Part shown: positions 46,541 to 54,906 of the stretch, piece after piece
How the letters are laid out: the number at the start of each line of letters is the position of its first letter
How positions within the stretch are numbered: the stretch's first letter is position 1
Source: Amycolatopsis azurea DSM 43854
GTDB taxonomy: Bacteria > Actinomycetota > Actinomycetes > Mycobacteriales > Pseudonocardiaceae
NCBI RefSeq assembly: GCF_001995215.1
Contig: NZ_MUXN01000008.1
Location: 76,880-140,879 of the forward strand
DNA length: 64,000 nt
Direction: 5' to 3'
Program-made: the position numbers and the translations under genes
Notes under the pieces: generated by a model
The model's database searches: none
Seen by the model: the letters and a program-made list of their open reading frames with translations, nothing else
What the model was told of the DNA's origin: nothing

Positions 46541-46984
46541 ATGGGGAACTCACTACCCGGCGCCGTGGAGCTGCCGGACGGGGTGAAGGTACGCGGACGG
46601 GGCCTGGGTCGCCCGTGGCCGGAAGGACCTTCGCCGGATTTCGGGTTGTATCTGGGCGGCGCGAAGCTGCGCCGGAAGCACGATCACAAAATGGACTGGG
46701 AGCGGGCGTGGATCCGCTGGCCCGACTTCCTGCTGCCGACCGACTGGGCGGACGCGCGACGGCGGATCGTGGACCTGCACGAGCGGGCCGCGGCCGGGGA
46801 AGGCGTCGAGGTCGCCTGCTACGGCGGGGTCGGCCGGACCGGCACCGTGCTGTCCTGCCTGGCCACGCTCGGCGGGCTGACCGCCGACGAGGCCGTGGCC
46901 TGGGCGCGGGCGAACCACGACAAGCGTTCGGTGGAGACGCCGTGGCAGCGCCGCTGGGTCGGCTGGTTCGCGCGGCAGGCGTGA
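46541..46984 (+). CDS. Small protein-tyrosine phosphatase (dual-specificity-like)
   Basis: A 147-residue cytoplasmic phosphatase. The P-loop signature CYGGVGRTG at residues 93-101 provides nucleophile C93 and phosphate-binding R99; WPDFLLPTD at about 60-68 holds a candidate general-acid Asp. Length is short compared with eukaryotic-like PTPs but usual for actinobacterial family members. It lies 18 bp before upp, and possibly in the same transcript. In M. tuberculosis the corresponding position near upp holds the unrelated phosphatase gene sapM. Confidence 0.88.
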   Translation: MGNSLPGAVELPDGVKVRGRGLGRPWPEGPSPDFGLYLGGAKLRRKHDHKMDWERAWIRWPDFLLPTDWADARRRIVDLHERAAAGEGVEVACYGGVGRTGTVLSCLATLGGLTADEAVAWARANHDKRSVETPWQRRWVGWFARQA

Positions 46985-47002
46985 AGAGCTAAATTGACCG
47001 GC

Positions 47003-47626
47003 ATGGATGTGCACGTCGTTGATCACCCGCTGGCCAAGGCCAGGCTCTCCACCATGCGCGACGCGCGCACCGACAGCGCCGCCTTCCGCGCGGCGCTGCA
47101 CGAGCTGACCGTCATGCTGGTCTACGAAGCCACGCGGGAAATGCCCGTGCGGATCGAGCGGATCCACACGCCGGTGGCGCGCACCGACGGCTACGCGCTG
47201 GCGAGCCCGCCGCTGCTGGTGCCCGTGCTGCGGGCCGGGCTGGGCATGGCGGACCAGGCGCACAAGCTGATCCCGGACGCCCAGATGGGCTTCGTCGGCC
47301 TCGCCCGCGACGAAGAGACGCTCAAGCCGACGCCGTACCTCGAGTCGCTGCCGGAATCGCTCGCCGACCGGCCGGTGCTGGTGCTCGACCCGATGCTGGC
47401 GACCGGTGGGTCCATGGAGTACACGATCCGGCTGCTGACCGACCGGGGCGCCACCGACGTCACCGCGATCTGCGCGCTGGCGGCGCCCGAGGGCATCGCG
47501 CACCTGGAGAAGACCGGGCTGCCGTTGCGCGTGGTGACCGCGAGCATCGACGAGCGGCTGAACGACTCCGGGTTCATCGTGCCCGGGCTCGGGGACGCGG
47601 GGGACCGGCAGTACGGCGCGGTCTGA
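47003..47626 (+). CDS. upp: Uracil phosphoribosyltransferase
   Basis: A 207-residue salvage enzyme joining uracil and PRPP to UMP. The PRPP loop is [10 protein letters not shown], the flexible region [11 protein letters not shown], and the uracil site lies near the C-terminal [17 protein letters not shown]. The start at 47003 ([10 protein letters not shown]) matches the family; a TTG nine bases upstream is less likely. It recovers uracil released by pyrimidine phosphorolysis. The stop is followed at once by repeat family A. Confidence 0.97.
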   Translation: MDVHVVDHPLAKARLSTMRDARTDSAAFRAALHELTVMLVYEATREMPVRIERIHTPVARTDGYALASPPLLVPVLRAGLGMADQAHKLIPDAQMGFVGLARDEETLKPTPYLESLPESLADRPVLVLDPMLATGGSMEYTIRLLTDRGATDVTAICALAAPEGIAHLEKTGLPLRVVTASIDERLNDSGFIVPGLGDAGDRQYGAV

Positions 47627-47648
47627 CCTGCCGGATCGCGACCGGATC

Positions 47649-47705
47649 GCGTTTAGCCCGCTAAACGCAGGTCGTGCCCGGGATCGCGATTAGGGGGCTA
47701 AACGC
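47649..47705 (+). repeat. Two tandem copies of palindrome family A
   Basis: Cores at 47649-47668 and 47686-47705, 37 bp apart, both with GGATC on the left and AGGTCG on the right. A GGATCGCG half-copy precedes at 47633. They fill most of the gap between upp and the sigma-factor gene. Confidence 0.85.
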
Positions 47706-47759
47706 AGGTCGGGTGGGCCCCGGTCGCAACATCTCGGCGGGTGCCGGGCACTGACGGAT

Positions 47760-48365
47760 GTGACCAGAACAGTGACCGGATCGGCGGGGGTGCCGGTGGA
47801 CTCGTGCGGACCTCCTCCCGGCAGGAGTGACACGGAGCTTTGGCGAGCGGCGGCGGGCGGTGATCACACCGCGTTCACCGAGCTGTTCGAACGCCACGTC
47901 CAGTCGGTGTGGAACCACGCGTATCGGCTGACGGGGTCTTGGGCGTCGGCCGAAGACCTGACGTCGGCGACCTTCCTCACCGCCTGGCGGCGCCGGGCGG
48001 ACGTCACGCTCATCCGCGACAGCGCGCTGCCCTGGCTGTACACGGTCGCGGGGAACCTCGCGCGCAGTGAGAAGCGCAGCTCCGGACGGCGGCTCCGGCT
48101 CGTCCGGCGGCTGCCGGAACCCCGGTCGGTGTCCGACCACGCCGACACCGTCGTCGACCAGCTCGACGGCGAAGAGCGTCTCCACCGGGTGCTCGCCTTG
48201 GTCGCGAAGCTGCCGAAGTCGCAGCGGCAGGCGGTCGAACTCTGCCTTCTCGGGGATCTTTCCCCTGCCGACGCCGCCGAACTGCTCGGCGTCGCCGAGG
48301 TGACCGTTCGCGCCCACATCTCGCGGGCCCGTGCGCAGCTGCGGACCGCCCTGGAGGAGAAATGA
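47760..48365 (+). CDS. ECF-type RNA polymerase sigma factor
   Basis: A 201-residue sigma-70 family factor with regions 2 and 4 only. Region 2 spans about residues 38-105 (AFTELFERHVQSVWNHAYRLTGSWASAEDLTSATFLTAWRRR in two parts), and region 4 about 140-195 (LPKSQRQAVELCLLGDLS, AAELLGVAEVTVRAHISRAR). No region 1 or 3 is present. It overlaps the next gene by 4 bp, and that membrane protein is the likely regulatory partner. Confidence 0.92.
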   Translation: MTRTVTGSAGVPVDSCGPPPGRSDTELWRAAAGGDHTAFTELFERHVQSVWNHAYRLTGSWASAEDLTSATFLTAWRRRADVTLIRDSALPWLYTVAGNLARSEKRSSGRRLRLVRRLPEPRSVSDHADTVVDQLDGEERLHRVLALVAKLPKSQRQAVELCLLGDLSPADAAELLGVAEVTVRAHISRARAQLRTALEEK

Positions 48366-49639
48366 CCGACGACCTCGGCCTGCCCGGCAGGCGTGAACTC
48401 CCCCCGGAAGTGCTGGACAGCCTGCGGATGTCGCTGCGGGAGGGAATGGGAAAACCCGTGCGGCGGCGCTGGCCGGTCTTCGCCGCCGCGGCCGCCGTCG
48501 TCCTGGTCCTCGCGGGCGCACTGGTGGCGACCGTCGTCATCCGTGAGCCGGACCGGCCGGGTCCCGTCGTCGCGAACCCTGACTTCTCCCTCGACTGGCC
48601 GAAGGCCGTGGCGGCGATGGACCGCTGCTGGGCCGCCGTCCAGTCCGGGAGCAGGGCGGCGAGCTTCCCGGCGCGGGACGAATGGGTCCCGCAGTTCACT
48701 GTCACCTCGTGGGAGATCACCGTCGTCGCGGTGATGGCGGGCGGCAAACCGCTCTTCTGCGAGACCACGCTGATGACGGCGACCGTGTCCGACCCGGATG
48801 CCGCTCCGCCCTACACGCACGGCGGGACCGCGGCCCTGCTGATGACCCGGTCCGGAACGGTCGCGGGCGTCGTCGATCCCGAATGGCCGAAACTGGAGGT
48901 GTCGGGCCAGAACGAGGCGTCGTCGTCCTTGCGGGACATCCCGGTCTTCCGGCCAGGGAATCTGTTCGTGCACATCGCGCCGATGAAGCCGTCGCGGACC
49001 ACCTACGCGGTCGGGCCGACACCCGGAGAGCAGTCCCGCCCGCTCCACTACCGAGCTCCCTATCTCCTTCGGCCCGCGCCGGAGCCGGCCGCGACCGTGT
49101 TGGACAAGCCGGTGTTCCCGGTGCCCGACCGGGCCACGCCGGCGGGCGAGTTCTTCACCACGTGCACGAGGGCGGCGTCCGAAGCGCTGTCGGACGACGA
49201 CGCCTACGAGGTCGGCGCGCTGCTCGAAGGTGAGGATGTCGGAGTCGTCGTCGCCCGCCTCGGCGGCCGGACCATCGTGTGCCAGGGCGGACTCGGATAC
49301 GGGGATGGGAAGACGGCTCACTACGCCGTCATGTACGACCAGCCGAAGACCGCGGAACCGGTGCACACCTTGCGGACCGAGACCGTCGGCAGGGTGGATC
49401 GGAACGGGGTCGCCACCAAACCGCAGAACGCCTACCTGGGGGTCGTGCCCGATGCCGCGGTGGCCGTGAAGCTCGACTTCGGGACCGGCAAGACGATCGA
49501 CGCGACGGTCGCGGGCGGGACTTTCGCGGCGTGGTTCCCGGACGGCGTCAGTCAGGACTACGAGCACGCGAAGGTGGGGATCACCGTCCTGGACGCGGCG
49601 GGGAACGTCCTGCACCAGGGCACCCTGCCGCTCTGGTGA
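48362..49639 (+). CDS. Membrane-anchored protein, candidate anti-sigma partner
   Basis: A 425-residue protein with a short cytoplasmic N-terminus (about residues 1-36), one transmembrane helix (about 37-61, VFAAAAAVVLVLAGALVATVV) and a long extracytoplasmic domain. The topology and the 4-bp overlap with the ECF sigma gene suggest an anti-sigma factor or signal sensor, but no zinc anti-sigma motif (HxxxCxxC) is seen in the short N-terminus. The outer domain has four cysteines and no family I recognise. Confidence 0.82.
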   Translation: MTDDLGLPGRRELPPEVLDSLRMSLREGMGKPVRRRWPVFAAAAAVVLVLAGALVATVVIREPDRPGPVVANPDFSLDWPKAVAAMDRCWAAVQSGSRAASFPARDEWVPQFTVTSWEITVVAVMAGGKPLFCETTLMTATVSDPDAAPPYTHGGTAALLMTRSGTVAGVVDPEWPKLEVSGQNEASSSLRDIPVFRPGNLFVHIAPMKPSRTTYAVGPTPGEQSRPLHYRAPYLLRPAPEPAATVLDKPVFPVPDRATPAGEFFTTCTRAASEALSDDDAYEVGALLEGEDVGVVVARLGGRTIVCQGGLGYGDGKTAHYAVMYDQPKTAEPVHTLRTETVGRVDRNGVATKPQNAYLGVVPDAAVAVKLDFGTGKTIDATVAGGTFAAWFPDGVSQDYEHAKVGITVLDAAGNVLHQGTLPLW

Positions 49640-49649
49640 CCGCCGGATC

Positions 49650-49705
49650 GCGTTTAGCCCGCTAACTGCGCTCCGCCGCCGGATCGCGATTAGCCCGCTA
49701 AACGC
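49650..49705 (+). repeat. Two tandem copies of palindrome family A
   Basis: Cores at 49650-49669 (with an AACTGC variant) and 49686-49705, 36 bp apart. The pair lies between converging genes, 10 bp after one stop and 4 bp before the other. Confidence 0.85.
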
Positions 49706-49708
49706 AGG

Positions 49709-50302
49709 TCAGCGGCGCAGCCAGCCGGAGGCGTTCGCCCGCAGCGCGGTTTCGTAGGCCGCGCTCACGGTGAACTCCTCCGGCAGGTTCCCGTTCAGCT
49801 CCAGTGACACGAGCCCGTGCACGAAGCCCCAGCAGGCCACGGTGACGACCTCGGGCGGCACGTCGAGGAAGACGCCGTCGGCGACGGCGGCGCGGATCGT
49901 GTCCTCCAGCGGCGCCATCGTCGCGCGAGCCTGGCCGGACGTCTCCTCCGCCGGTTCGAAACCCGGCACCGACTTCGTGAACATGATGGCGTAGAGGTGC
50001 GGATCGGCCAGCGCGCTTTCGCGGTACGCGACGCCGAGCCGGACGAGGTCCTCGACCGGGTCGCCCGTCCGCGAGACGCCCGACATCCGGAGCCCGAAGC
50101 GGCGGAAGCCCTCGACGAAGAGGGCGCCGACCAGATCCGTCTTCCCGCCGAAGAGCGAGTAGACCGCGGTGGTGGACGTACCGACGTCGGCGGCGAGTTT
50201 GCGGAGGCTGAGGGCCTTCGGTCCGTCGGCCGAGATGAGCTCACCGGCACGGTCCAGCAGTTTCAGCCGGAGGTTCTCGTCGTGCGTCCTGGGGCGGGGC
50301 AT
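49709..50302 (-). CDS. TetR-family regulator (WHG-type C-terminal domain)
   Basis: A 197-residue repressor. The helix-turn-helix region is KLLDRAGELISADG, LSLRKLAADVGTSTTAVYSLFGGK at about residues 13-53. The C-terminal segment CWGFVHGLVSLELNG, near residues 159-173, is the WHG signature of a recognised subgroup. It is divergent from the MerR/aldo-keto reductase operon. Its own target may be that operon or itself. The stop sits 4 bp from repeat family A. Confidence 0.92.
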   Translation of the reverse strand: MPRPRTHDENLRLKLLDRAGELISADGPKALSLRKLAADVGTSTTAVYSLFGGKTDLVGALFVEGFRRFGLRMSGVSRTGDPVEDLVRLGVAYRESALADPHLYAIMFTKSVPGFEPAEETSGQARATMAPLEDTIRAAVADGVFLDVPPEVVTVACWGFVHGLVSLELNGNLPEEFTVSAAYETALRANASGWLRR

Positions 50303-50348
50303 GATCACAGAGTATCGCAACGCTGTTATCAATCGCGCGGATTCGGAG

Positions 50349-50379
50349 TTGACCTGGAGCGCACTCCAGGTCGTACTGT
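50349..50379 (+). promoter_or_regulatory. MerR-type promoter with 19-bp spacer and internal operator
   Basis: The -35 TTGACC (50349-50354) and -10 TACTGT (50374-50379) are separated by 19 bp, the long spacer typical of MerR-activated promoters. The perfect inverted repeat GACCTGGAG-N4-CTCCAGGTC (50351-50372) fills the spacer. The ATG lies only 8 bp after the -10, so the transcript is probably leaderless. Confidence 0.85.
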
Positions 50380-50386
50380 CGTTCAC

Positions 50387-50788
50387 ATGAGCTACTCGAT
50401 AGCGGAAGCCGCGCGACGTAGCGGACTGTCCATCGACACTCTCCGGTACTACGAGCGCATCAAACTCGTCGAGCCTCCGGCGCGGGACGCCGCGGGGCGC
50501 CGCGCCTACACCGACGACGACCTCGGGTGGCTGGGGTTCCTGACCAAGCTGCGCCTGACCGGCATGCCCATCAAGCGCATGCGGGAGTACGCGTCGCTGC
50601 GCCACCACGGAGCGGCGAGCGCTGGGCGGCGCAAGTCGATCCTCGTCGACCAGCGCACCTCCGTCGCCGAGAGGATCGCCGAGCTGCAGGCCTGCCTCGA
50701 CATCCTCGACTACAAGATCGACCACTACGACCAGGTGGAACGCAAGGTGCTCGGCACCGGAGCCACCGTGGAGGGAATTTCAGCGTGA
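50387..50788 (+). CDS. MerR-family transcriptional regulator
   Basis: A 133-residue activator. The winged helix-turn-helix is at residues about 3-40 ([20 protein letters not shown]), with [28 protein letters not shown] following, and a C-terminal dimerisation coiled coil ending at about residue 120 ([18 protein letters not shown]). No cysteine metal site is seen, so it belongs to the redox/electrophile or small-molecule group. It overlaps the first aldo/keto reductase gene by 4 bp and probably activates its own operon through the promoter at 50349. Confidence 0.94.
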   Translation: MSYSIAEAARRSGLSIDTLRYYERIKLVEPPARDAAGRRAYTDDDLGWLGFLTKLRLTGMPIKRMREYASLRHHGAASAGRRKSILVDQRTSVAERIAELQACLDILDYKIDHYDQVERKVLGTGATVEGISA

Positions 50789-51768
50789 TCAGCACCAGGA
50801 GGCTCGGGGGTCTGGAAGTCGGGGCGCAGGGGCTCGGCTGCATGGGGATGAGCCAGGCGTACGGCGTCCGGAACGACGACACGGAGTCGATCGCCACCGT
50901 CCACCGCGCCCTCGAACTGGGCGTGACCCTGCTCGACACCGCGAACGTCTACGGCGCCGGCGCGAACGAGGAGCTGGTCGGCCGGGCCATCGCGGGCAAG
51001 CGGGACCAGGTCGTGCTGGCGACCAAGTTCGGCATCGTCTGGGACAAGGACGGCGGGATGTCGGCCCGCGGCGACGCGGCGTACGTCAAGCAGAGCTGCG
51101 AACAGTCCCTTCGACGGCTGAACGTCGACCACATCGACCTCTACTACCAGCACCGCGTCGACCCGGACACGCCGATCGAGGAGACCTGGGGAGCGCTCGC
51201 GGAGCTGGTCGAGGAGGGCAAGATCCGCTTCGCCGGGATCTCCGAGGCCAGTGCCGAGACGATCCGCCGTGCGCACGCCGTCCATCCCGTGACGGCGCTG
51301 CAGAGCGAATGGTCGCTGTGGACGCGCGGAATCGAAGGCGAAATCCGTTCCACCACCCGCGAACTGGGGATCGGCGTCGTGCCGTTCTCGCCGCTCGGCC
51401 GCGGTTTCCTCACCGGCAGCGTGACGTCGGTGAAGGACCTTCCGGAGGACGACATGCGCCGCGGGCTGCCCCGGTTCGCCGAGGGCAACTTCGAGCGCAA
51501 CATGGCGATCGTCGAGGCGCTGCGTGCGCTGGCCGAGCAGAAGGGCGTCACCGCCGGACAGCTGGCGCTGGCGTGGGTGCAGGCACAGGGTGAGGACGTC
51601 GTGCCGATCCCGGGCACGAAGCGGCGCAAGTACCTCGAAGAGAACGCCGCCGCCGCGGAGCTGGAACTGTCCGAAGTGGACATCGAGGCCATCGAGAAGG
51701 CCGCGCCCGTCGAGGCGATCGCCGGCGAACGCTACCCGGAGCGGCTCGCCCGCGCGGCCGGCAAGTAA
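50785..51768 (+). CDS. Aldo/keto reductase (first of tandem pair)
   Basis: A 327-residue NADPH-dependent carbonyl reductase of the (beta/alpha)8 AKR superfamily (YhdN/AKR13-like). The catalytic Asp and Tyr are in [11 protein letters not shown], the Lys in ATKFG, and the His in YYQHRVDPD. The C-terminal cofactor region is [17 protein letters not shown]. It is translationally coupled to merR and followed 26 bp later by a close paralogue. Reduction of reactive aldehydes or quinones is the likely role. Confidence 0.95.
   Translation: MISTRRLGGLEVGAQGLGCMGMSQAYGVRNDDTESIATVHRALELGVTLLDTANVYGAGANEELVGRAIAGKRDQVVLATKFGIVWDKDGGMSARGDAAYVKQSCEQSLRRLNVDHIDLYYQHRVDPDTPIEETWGALAELVEEGKIRFAGISEASAETIRRAHAVHPVTALQSEWSLWTRGIEGEIRSTTRELGIGVVPFSPLGRGFLTGSVTSVKDLPEDDMRRGLPRFAEGNFERNMAIVEALRALAEQKGVTAGQLALAWVQAQGEDVVPIPGTKRRKYLEENAAAAELELSEVDIEAIEKAAPVEAIAGERYPERLARAAGK
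51503..51646 (+). repeat. Direct repeat inside tandem aldo/keto reductase genes (copy 1)
   Basis: Positions 51503-51646 match 52531-52674 at 142 of 144 bases by direct reading, including synonymous sites. The segment encodes [14 protein letters not shown] to YLEEN. The flanking parts of the two genes are clearly less similar. Confidence 0.9.
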
Positions 51769-51794
51769 AACCCGAAGAATCACTGGAGAAAATC

Positions 51795-52796
51795 ATGACG
51801 GGTTCCACCCTGCCCGCACGCAGGCTCGGCACGCTGGAAGTCGGCGCGCAGGGGCTCGGCTGCATGGGCATGAGCGAGTTCTACGGCCAAGGTGACGACA
51901 CCGAATCCATCGCGACCGTCCACCGCGCGATCGACCTCGGCGTGACCCTGTTCGACACCGCCGACATGTACGGCTTCGGCCGCAACGAAGAACTGGTCGG
52001 CCGCGCGCTGGCCGGCAAGCGGGACAAGGTCGTGCTGGCGACCAAGTTCGGCATCGTGCGCGACGAGGCCGACCCCTCGAAGCGCGGCATCCGCGGCGAC
52101 GAATTCTATGTACGGCAACAGGTCGAGGCGTCGCTGCGTCGGCTGAACGTCGATCACATCGACCTCTACTACCAGCACCGCGTCGACCCGAACGTGCCGA
52201 TCGAGGAGACCGTGACCGCGCTGTCGTCGCTCGTCGAGCAGGGGAAGATCCGGCACATCGGGTTGTCCGAGGCCGGTCCGGAGACGATCCGGCGGGCGCA
52301 CGCCGTGCATCCGGTGACGGCGGTGCAGACGGAATGGTCGTTGTGGTCGCGCGACATCGAGAACGAGGTCGTCCCGGTCTGCCGTGAGCTCGGCATCGGG
52401 CTGGTGCCGTATTCCCCACTGGGGCGCGGTTTCCTCACCGGCCGCTTCAAGTCCAAAGAGGACTTCGCGGAGGGCGACTTCCGGCAGGCGGTCCAGCCGC
52501 GGTTCGCCGACGGAAACCTGGAGCGGAATCTGGCGATCGTCGAGGCGCTGCGTGCGCTGGCAGAGCAGAAGGGCGTCACCGCCGGACAGCTCGCGCTGGC
52601 GTGGGTGCAGGCACAGGGTGAGGACGTCGTGCCGATCCCGGGCACGAAGCGGCGCAAGTACCTCGAAGAGAACGTCGCGGCCGTCGGTCTGAAGCTGACC
52701 ACCGAGGACGTGGCCGCGGTCGAGGCGGCGGTCCCGGCCGACGCTGTCGCGGGGGAGCGTTACACCGAAGAGTCCATGAAGATGCTGTCACGCTGA
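51795..52796 (+). CDS. Aldo/keto reductase (second of tandem pair)
   Basis: A 333-residue paralogue of the preceding enzyme with the same catalytic set: Asp and Tyr in [11 protein letters not shown], Lys in ATKFG and His in YYQHRVDPN. It differs throughout most of its length, but a stretch of 144 bp near the 3' end is almost identical to the first copy. It is the last gene of the merR operon and is followed by a strong terminator. Confidence 0.95.
   Translation: MTGSTLPARRLGTLEVGAQGLGCMGMSEFYGQGDDTESIATVHRAIDLGVTLFDTADMYGFGRNEELVGRALAGKRDKVVLATKFGIVRDEADPSKRGIRGDEFYVRQQVEASLRRLNVDHIDLYYQHRVDPNVPIEETVTALSSLVEQGKIRHIGLSEAGPETIRRAHAVHPVTAVQTEWSLWSRDIENEVVPVCRELGIGLVPYSPLGRGFLTGRFKSKEDFAEGDFRQAVQPRFADGNLERNLAIVEALRALAEQKGVTAGQLALAWVQAQGEDVVPIPGTKRRKYLEENVAAVGLKLTTEDVAAVEAAVPADAVAGERYTEESMKMLSR
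52531..52674 (+). repeat. Direct repeat inside tandem aldo/keto reductase genes (copy 2)
   Basis: Second copy of the 144-bp segment; the two differences from copy 1 are both synonymous (GCC/GCA and CTG/CTC). Confidence 0.9.
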
Positions 52797-52803
52797 GAAC
52801 GAC

Positions 52804-52839
52804 AAAGCCGGCGCCCTGGTCCAGGGCGCCGGCTTTTTT
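52804..52839. terminator. Rho-independent terminator
   Basis: AAAGCCGGCGCCCTGG (52804-52819) pairs with CCAGGGCGCCGGCTTT (52821-52836) and is followed by a T-run, TTTTTT, ending about 52839. The AAA on the left gives a weaker tract on the other strand. It ends the aldo/keto reductase operon and the converging hisS transcript. Confidence 0.95.
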
Positions 52840-52844
52840 CGTTG

Positions 52845-54131
52845 TCAGAGAAGGGAATTGACCGCCGTGACGACACCGTCGACGGCGACCGTCTGCTGCT
52901 CGCGGGTCGCGAGACCGCGGACCGTCACGTTCCCGGCGTCCCAGTCCTCCTGGCCGACGATCACCACGGCCCGGGCCCCGGCCTTGTCGGCCCGGGTGAG
53001 TTCCTTGCCCAGCTTGCGCAGCTCGACGGGCGTGGACGTGCGCAGACCGGCCTTCCGAAGCCGCCCCGCGACCTCGCGCGCGGCGTCGGTGAGCTCCTCG
53101 ACCACCGGGATCACCACGACGTCGGCCTCGCTGCGCGGCTTCGGTGTCAGGCCGTGGGTGTCGAGGAAGTCGATCAGCGTGACGTCGCCCATGCCGAAGC
53201 CGATCCCGGGGATCTGCTGCGACGTGAACAACGACGCCAGGTCGCTGTACCGGCCGCCGCCGAAGAGGGCCCGGCGGTTCTCCGGAGAGGTGTCGAAGAC
53301 CTCGAACACGGTCGACGTGTAATACGCGAGCCCGCGCACGATCATCGGGTCGAACTTGATCAGGTTCGCGGCGCCGCTGTTCAGCACCTTCACCAGGTTC
53401 GAGTTCTCCTTGACCTGCTCGGGCAGTTCGTCGAGCAGCGCGGTGCCGGACGACAGGATCTCGGCCAGCTTCTCGAACTGCTTCTCGGTCAGGCCGATCT
53501 CGGTCGCGGTGTCGCTCAGCTTCGTGCGGTCCGACTTCTCCCAGCGGTCCACCAGGGTGAACACCTGCGGCAACTGCTCCGCGGTCACGCCGACGATGTC
53601 GGTGAGCGCCGAGGAGAGCAGGTTCCGGTCGTTGGCGCGCACCTGGAACATGTCCGGGGTCGCCCCGAGCGCGGTCATCATGTCGTGGATCAGCTCGAAG
53701 ATCTCGATCTCGCAGTTCGCGCTGTCCGAACCGAAGATGTCCGCGTTGATCTGCCAGTGCTCGCGGACCCGTCCACGCTGCGGCCGCTCGTAGCGGTGGC
53801 AGTTCGGGTGGCTGTACCAGCGCACCGGGAACTGCAGCGCTTTGGCGTTGCCCGCGATCATCCTGGCGACCGACGGGGTCATCTCCGGGCGCAGCGCCAG
53901 CCGCTCGCCGCCCTTGGTGGTCAGCGTGTACAGCTGCTGGTCCGCGATCTCCTGCCCGGACTTCCGCTCGTAGATCTCGGCGGGTTCGAGGATCGGCCCG
54001 TCGTAGCGGAGGAAACCCCGCAGTTCGAGCACGTCGTAGAGATGGCCGAACACCTGCGTCCGGACGGACATCTCGGCGGGCAGGAAGTCGCGGGTCCCCT
54101 TGGCGGGGGCTGTCGGCAGGTATTCAGGCAC
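52845..54131 (-). CDS. hisS: Histidyl-tRNA synthetase
   Basis: A 428-residue class II aminoacyl-tRNA synthetase. Motif 1 lies near GTRDFLPAEM, motif 2 near LRPEMTPSVARM, the His-specific loops are GGGRYSDLASLF and GLAYYTSTVFEVF, and motif 3 lies in IPGIGFGMGDVTL. The C-terminal anticodon-binding domain covers about residues 335-425. The start MPEYLPTAPAKGTRD is the usual actinobacterial one. The family-normal position near relA/ppiA is not conserved here. Confidence 0.97.
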   Translation of the reverse strand: MPEYLPTAPAKGTRDFLPAEMSVRTQVFGHLYDVLELRGFLRYDGPILEPAEIYERKSGQEIADQQLYTLTTKGGERLALRPEMTPSVARMIAGNAKALQFPVRWYSHPNCHRYERPQRGRVREHWQINADIFGSDSANCEIEIFELIHDMMTALGATPDMFQVRANDRNLLSSALTDIVGVTAEQLPQVFTLVDRWEKSDRTKLSDTATEIGLTEKQFEKLAEILSSGTALLDELPEQVKENSNLVKVLNSGAANLIKFDPMIVRGLAYYTSTVFEVFDTSPENRRALFGGGRYSDLASLFTSQQIPGIGFGMGDVTLIDFLDTHGLTPKPRSEADVVVIPVVEELTDAAREVAGRLRKAGLRTSTPVELRKLGKELTRADKAGARAVVIVGQEDWDAGNVTVRGLATREQQTVAVDGVVTAVNSLL

Positions 54132-54167
54132 GTCAGCAAGCTTAACGAGCGGTCGCCGGCGCTTTTG

Positions 54168-54557
54168 TCAGGGGAAGGCCACCCCGTACGCGGTGGTCAG
54201 GATCGCGGCTCCGAGCAGGACGGCCCCGGCGCTGGTGACGCGTCCGCCGAGCTTGCCCTTGCCGGGCGCCAGGTGCAGGAAGAACCCGCCGGACTGGGCG
54301 AGCACGCCGAACAGCAGCAGGAAGCAGACGATCCACAACACGGTGTCCGGGAGTCCGGTCTGCCCGAGGATCTGGAGCGCGACCAGCGCCAGGACCAGCA
54401 GGACACCGGCGTGGGCGTGGCCGGCGCGGAACATCCCGCGCTGGTGTTCGGTCAGTTTCCTGTCGCGCAGCACACCCATCAGCACGTAGCCGCCGTACAT
54501 CACCGTCGGCAGCGAAACGAGCGCGATGACGGTGAACAGTCTGATCGGGCCTTCCAT
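54168..54557 (-). CDS. Small four-helix membrane protein
   Basis: A 129-residue integral membrane protein with about four helices (residues about 7-30, 47-66, 72-90, 104-127). Conserved-looking residues include HQRGMFRAGHAHAGVLL, with three histidines near the second helix. No named family is recognised. Upstream lies an unusually AT-rich CGTTTTAAAACAG palindrome (54597-54611), probably part of a regulated promoter. It lies 36 bp upstream of hisS. Confidence 0.8.
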   Translation of the reverse strand: MEGPIRLFTVIALVSLPTVMYGGYVLMGVLRDRKLTEHQRGMFRAGHAHAGVLLVLALVALQILGQTGLPDTVLWIVCFLLLFGVLAQSGGFFLHLAPGKGKLGGRVTSAGAVLLGAAILTTAYGVAFP

Positions 54558-54645
54558 GGTCTTTCCCTTCGCGGTGGAGGAGCGAAGACAAAGATAACAC
54601 TGTTTTAAAACGATGTCACCAAACTTGGCGTCCCACTTTCGGGAG

Positions 54646-54694
54646 GTCGGTCGGGGTGGTCGTGAGTGGCGTTTCGGGTTCTAGCGGACTCGTA
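54646..54694 (+). repeat. Family D element, copy 1 (degenerate)
   Basis: GGTCGGTCGGGGTGGTCGTG at 54646 onward, then AGTGGCGTTTCGGGTTCTAGCGGAC. The same order (GTCGTGAGTGG, nine variable bases, TTCTAACGCGAC) recurs at 54848-54892. Hairpin pairing has decayed in this copy. Confidence 0.5.
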
Positions 54695-54751
54695 TTTGCC
54701 TACCTGCGCCCCGCCCCAGCGGTCCCGGCCTAGCGGTTCCGGCGGCATCGA

Positions 54752-54808
54752 GTGTCGCGAAAGCCACTTTCGGGACACCAGACGTCCTGAAAGTGGCTTT
54801 CGCGACAC
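54752..54808. repeat. 25-bp-arm hairpin
   Basis: GTGTCGCGAAAGCCACTTTC at 54752 plus GGGAC pairs with GTCCTGAAAGTGGCTTTCGC plus GACAC ending 54808, with one mismatch and a 7-nt loop. No gene end is adjacent, so it is either a distal terminator or a repeat. Confidence 0.8.
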
Positions 54809-54860
54809 GGCGCAGTGAGTCCGCTGAATGCCCGGGCTTCCGGACGGATCGGTCAGGTGG

Positions 54861-54906
54861 GTCGTGAGTGGTAAATGACGTTCTAACGCGACTTACCACT
54901 CACGAC
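54861..54906. terminator. Family D hairpin overlapping the amidohydrolase 3' end
   Basis: GTCGTGAGTGGTAA (54861-54874) pairs perfectly with TTACCACTCACGAC (54893-54906). The right arm encodes the last residues of the amidohydrolase (VVSGK), and the stop is in the loop. It could terminate the leftward four-gene operon, though no T-tract follows. Confidence 0.65.

Larger units (their letters stand above)
54558..54882. other. Intergenic region with repeats and an AT-rich promoter element
   Basis: No gene is seen. It contains TTTTAAAA at 54602-54609 close to the small membrane-protein gene, a hairpin at 54752-54808, and two related blocks with GTCGTGAGTGG (54659 and 54861), described separately. 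Confidence 0.6.
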
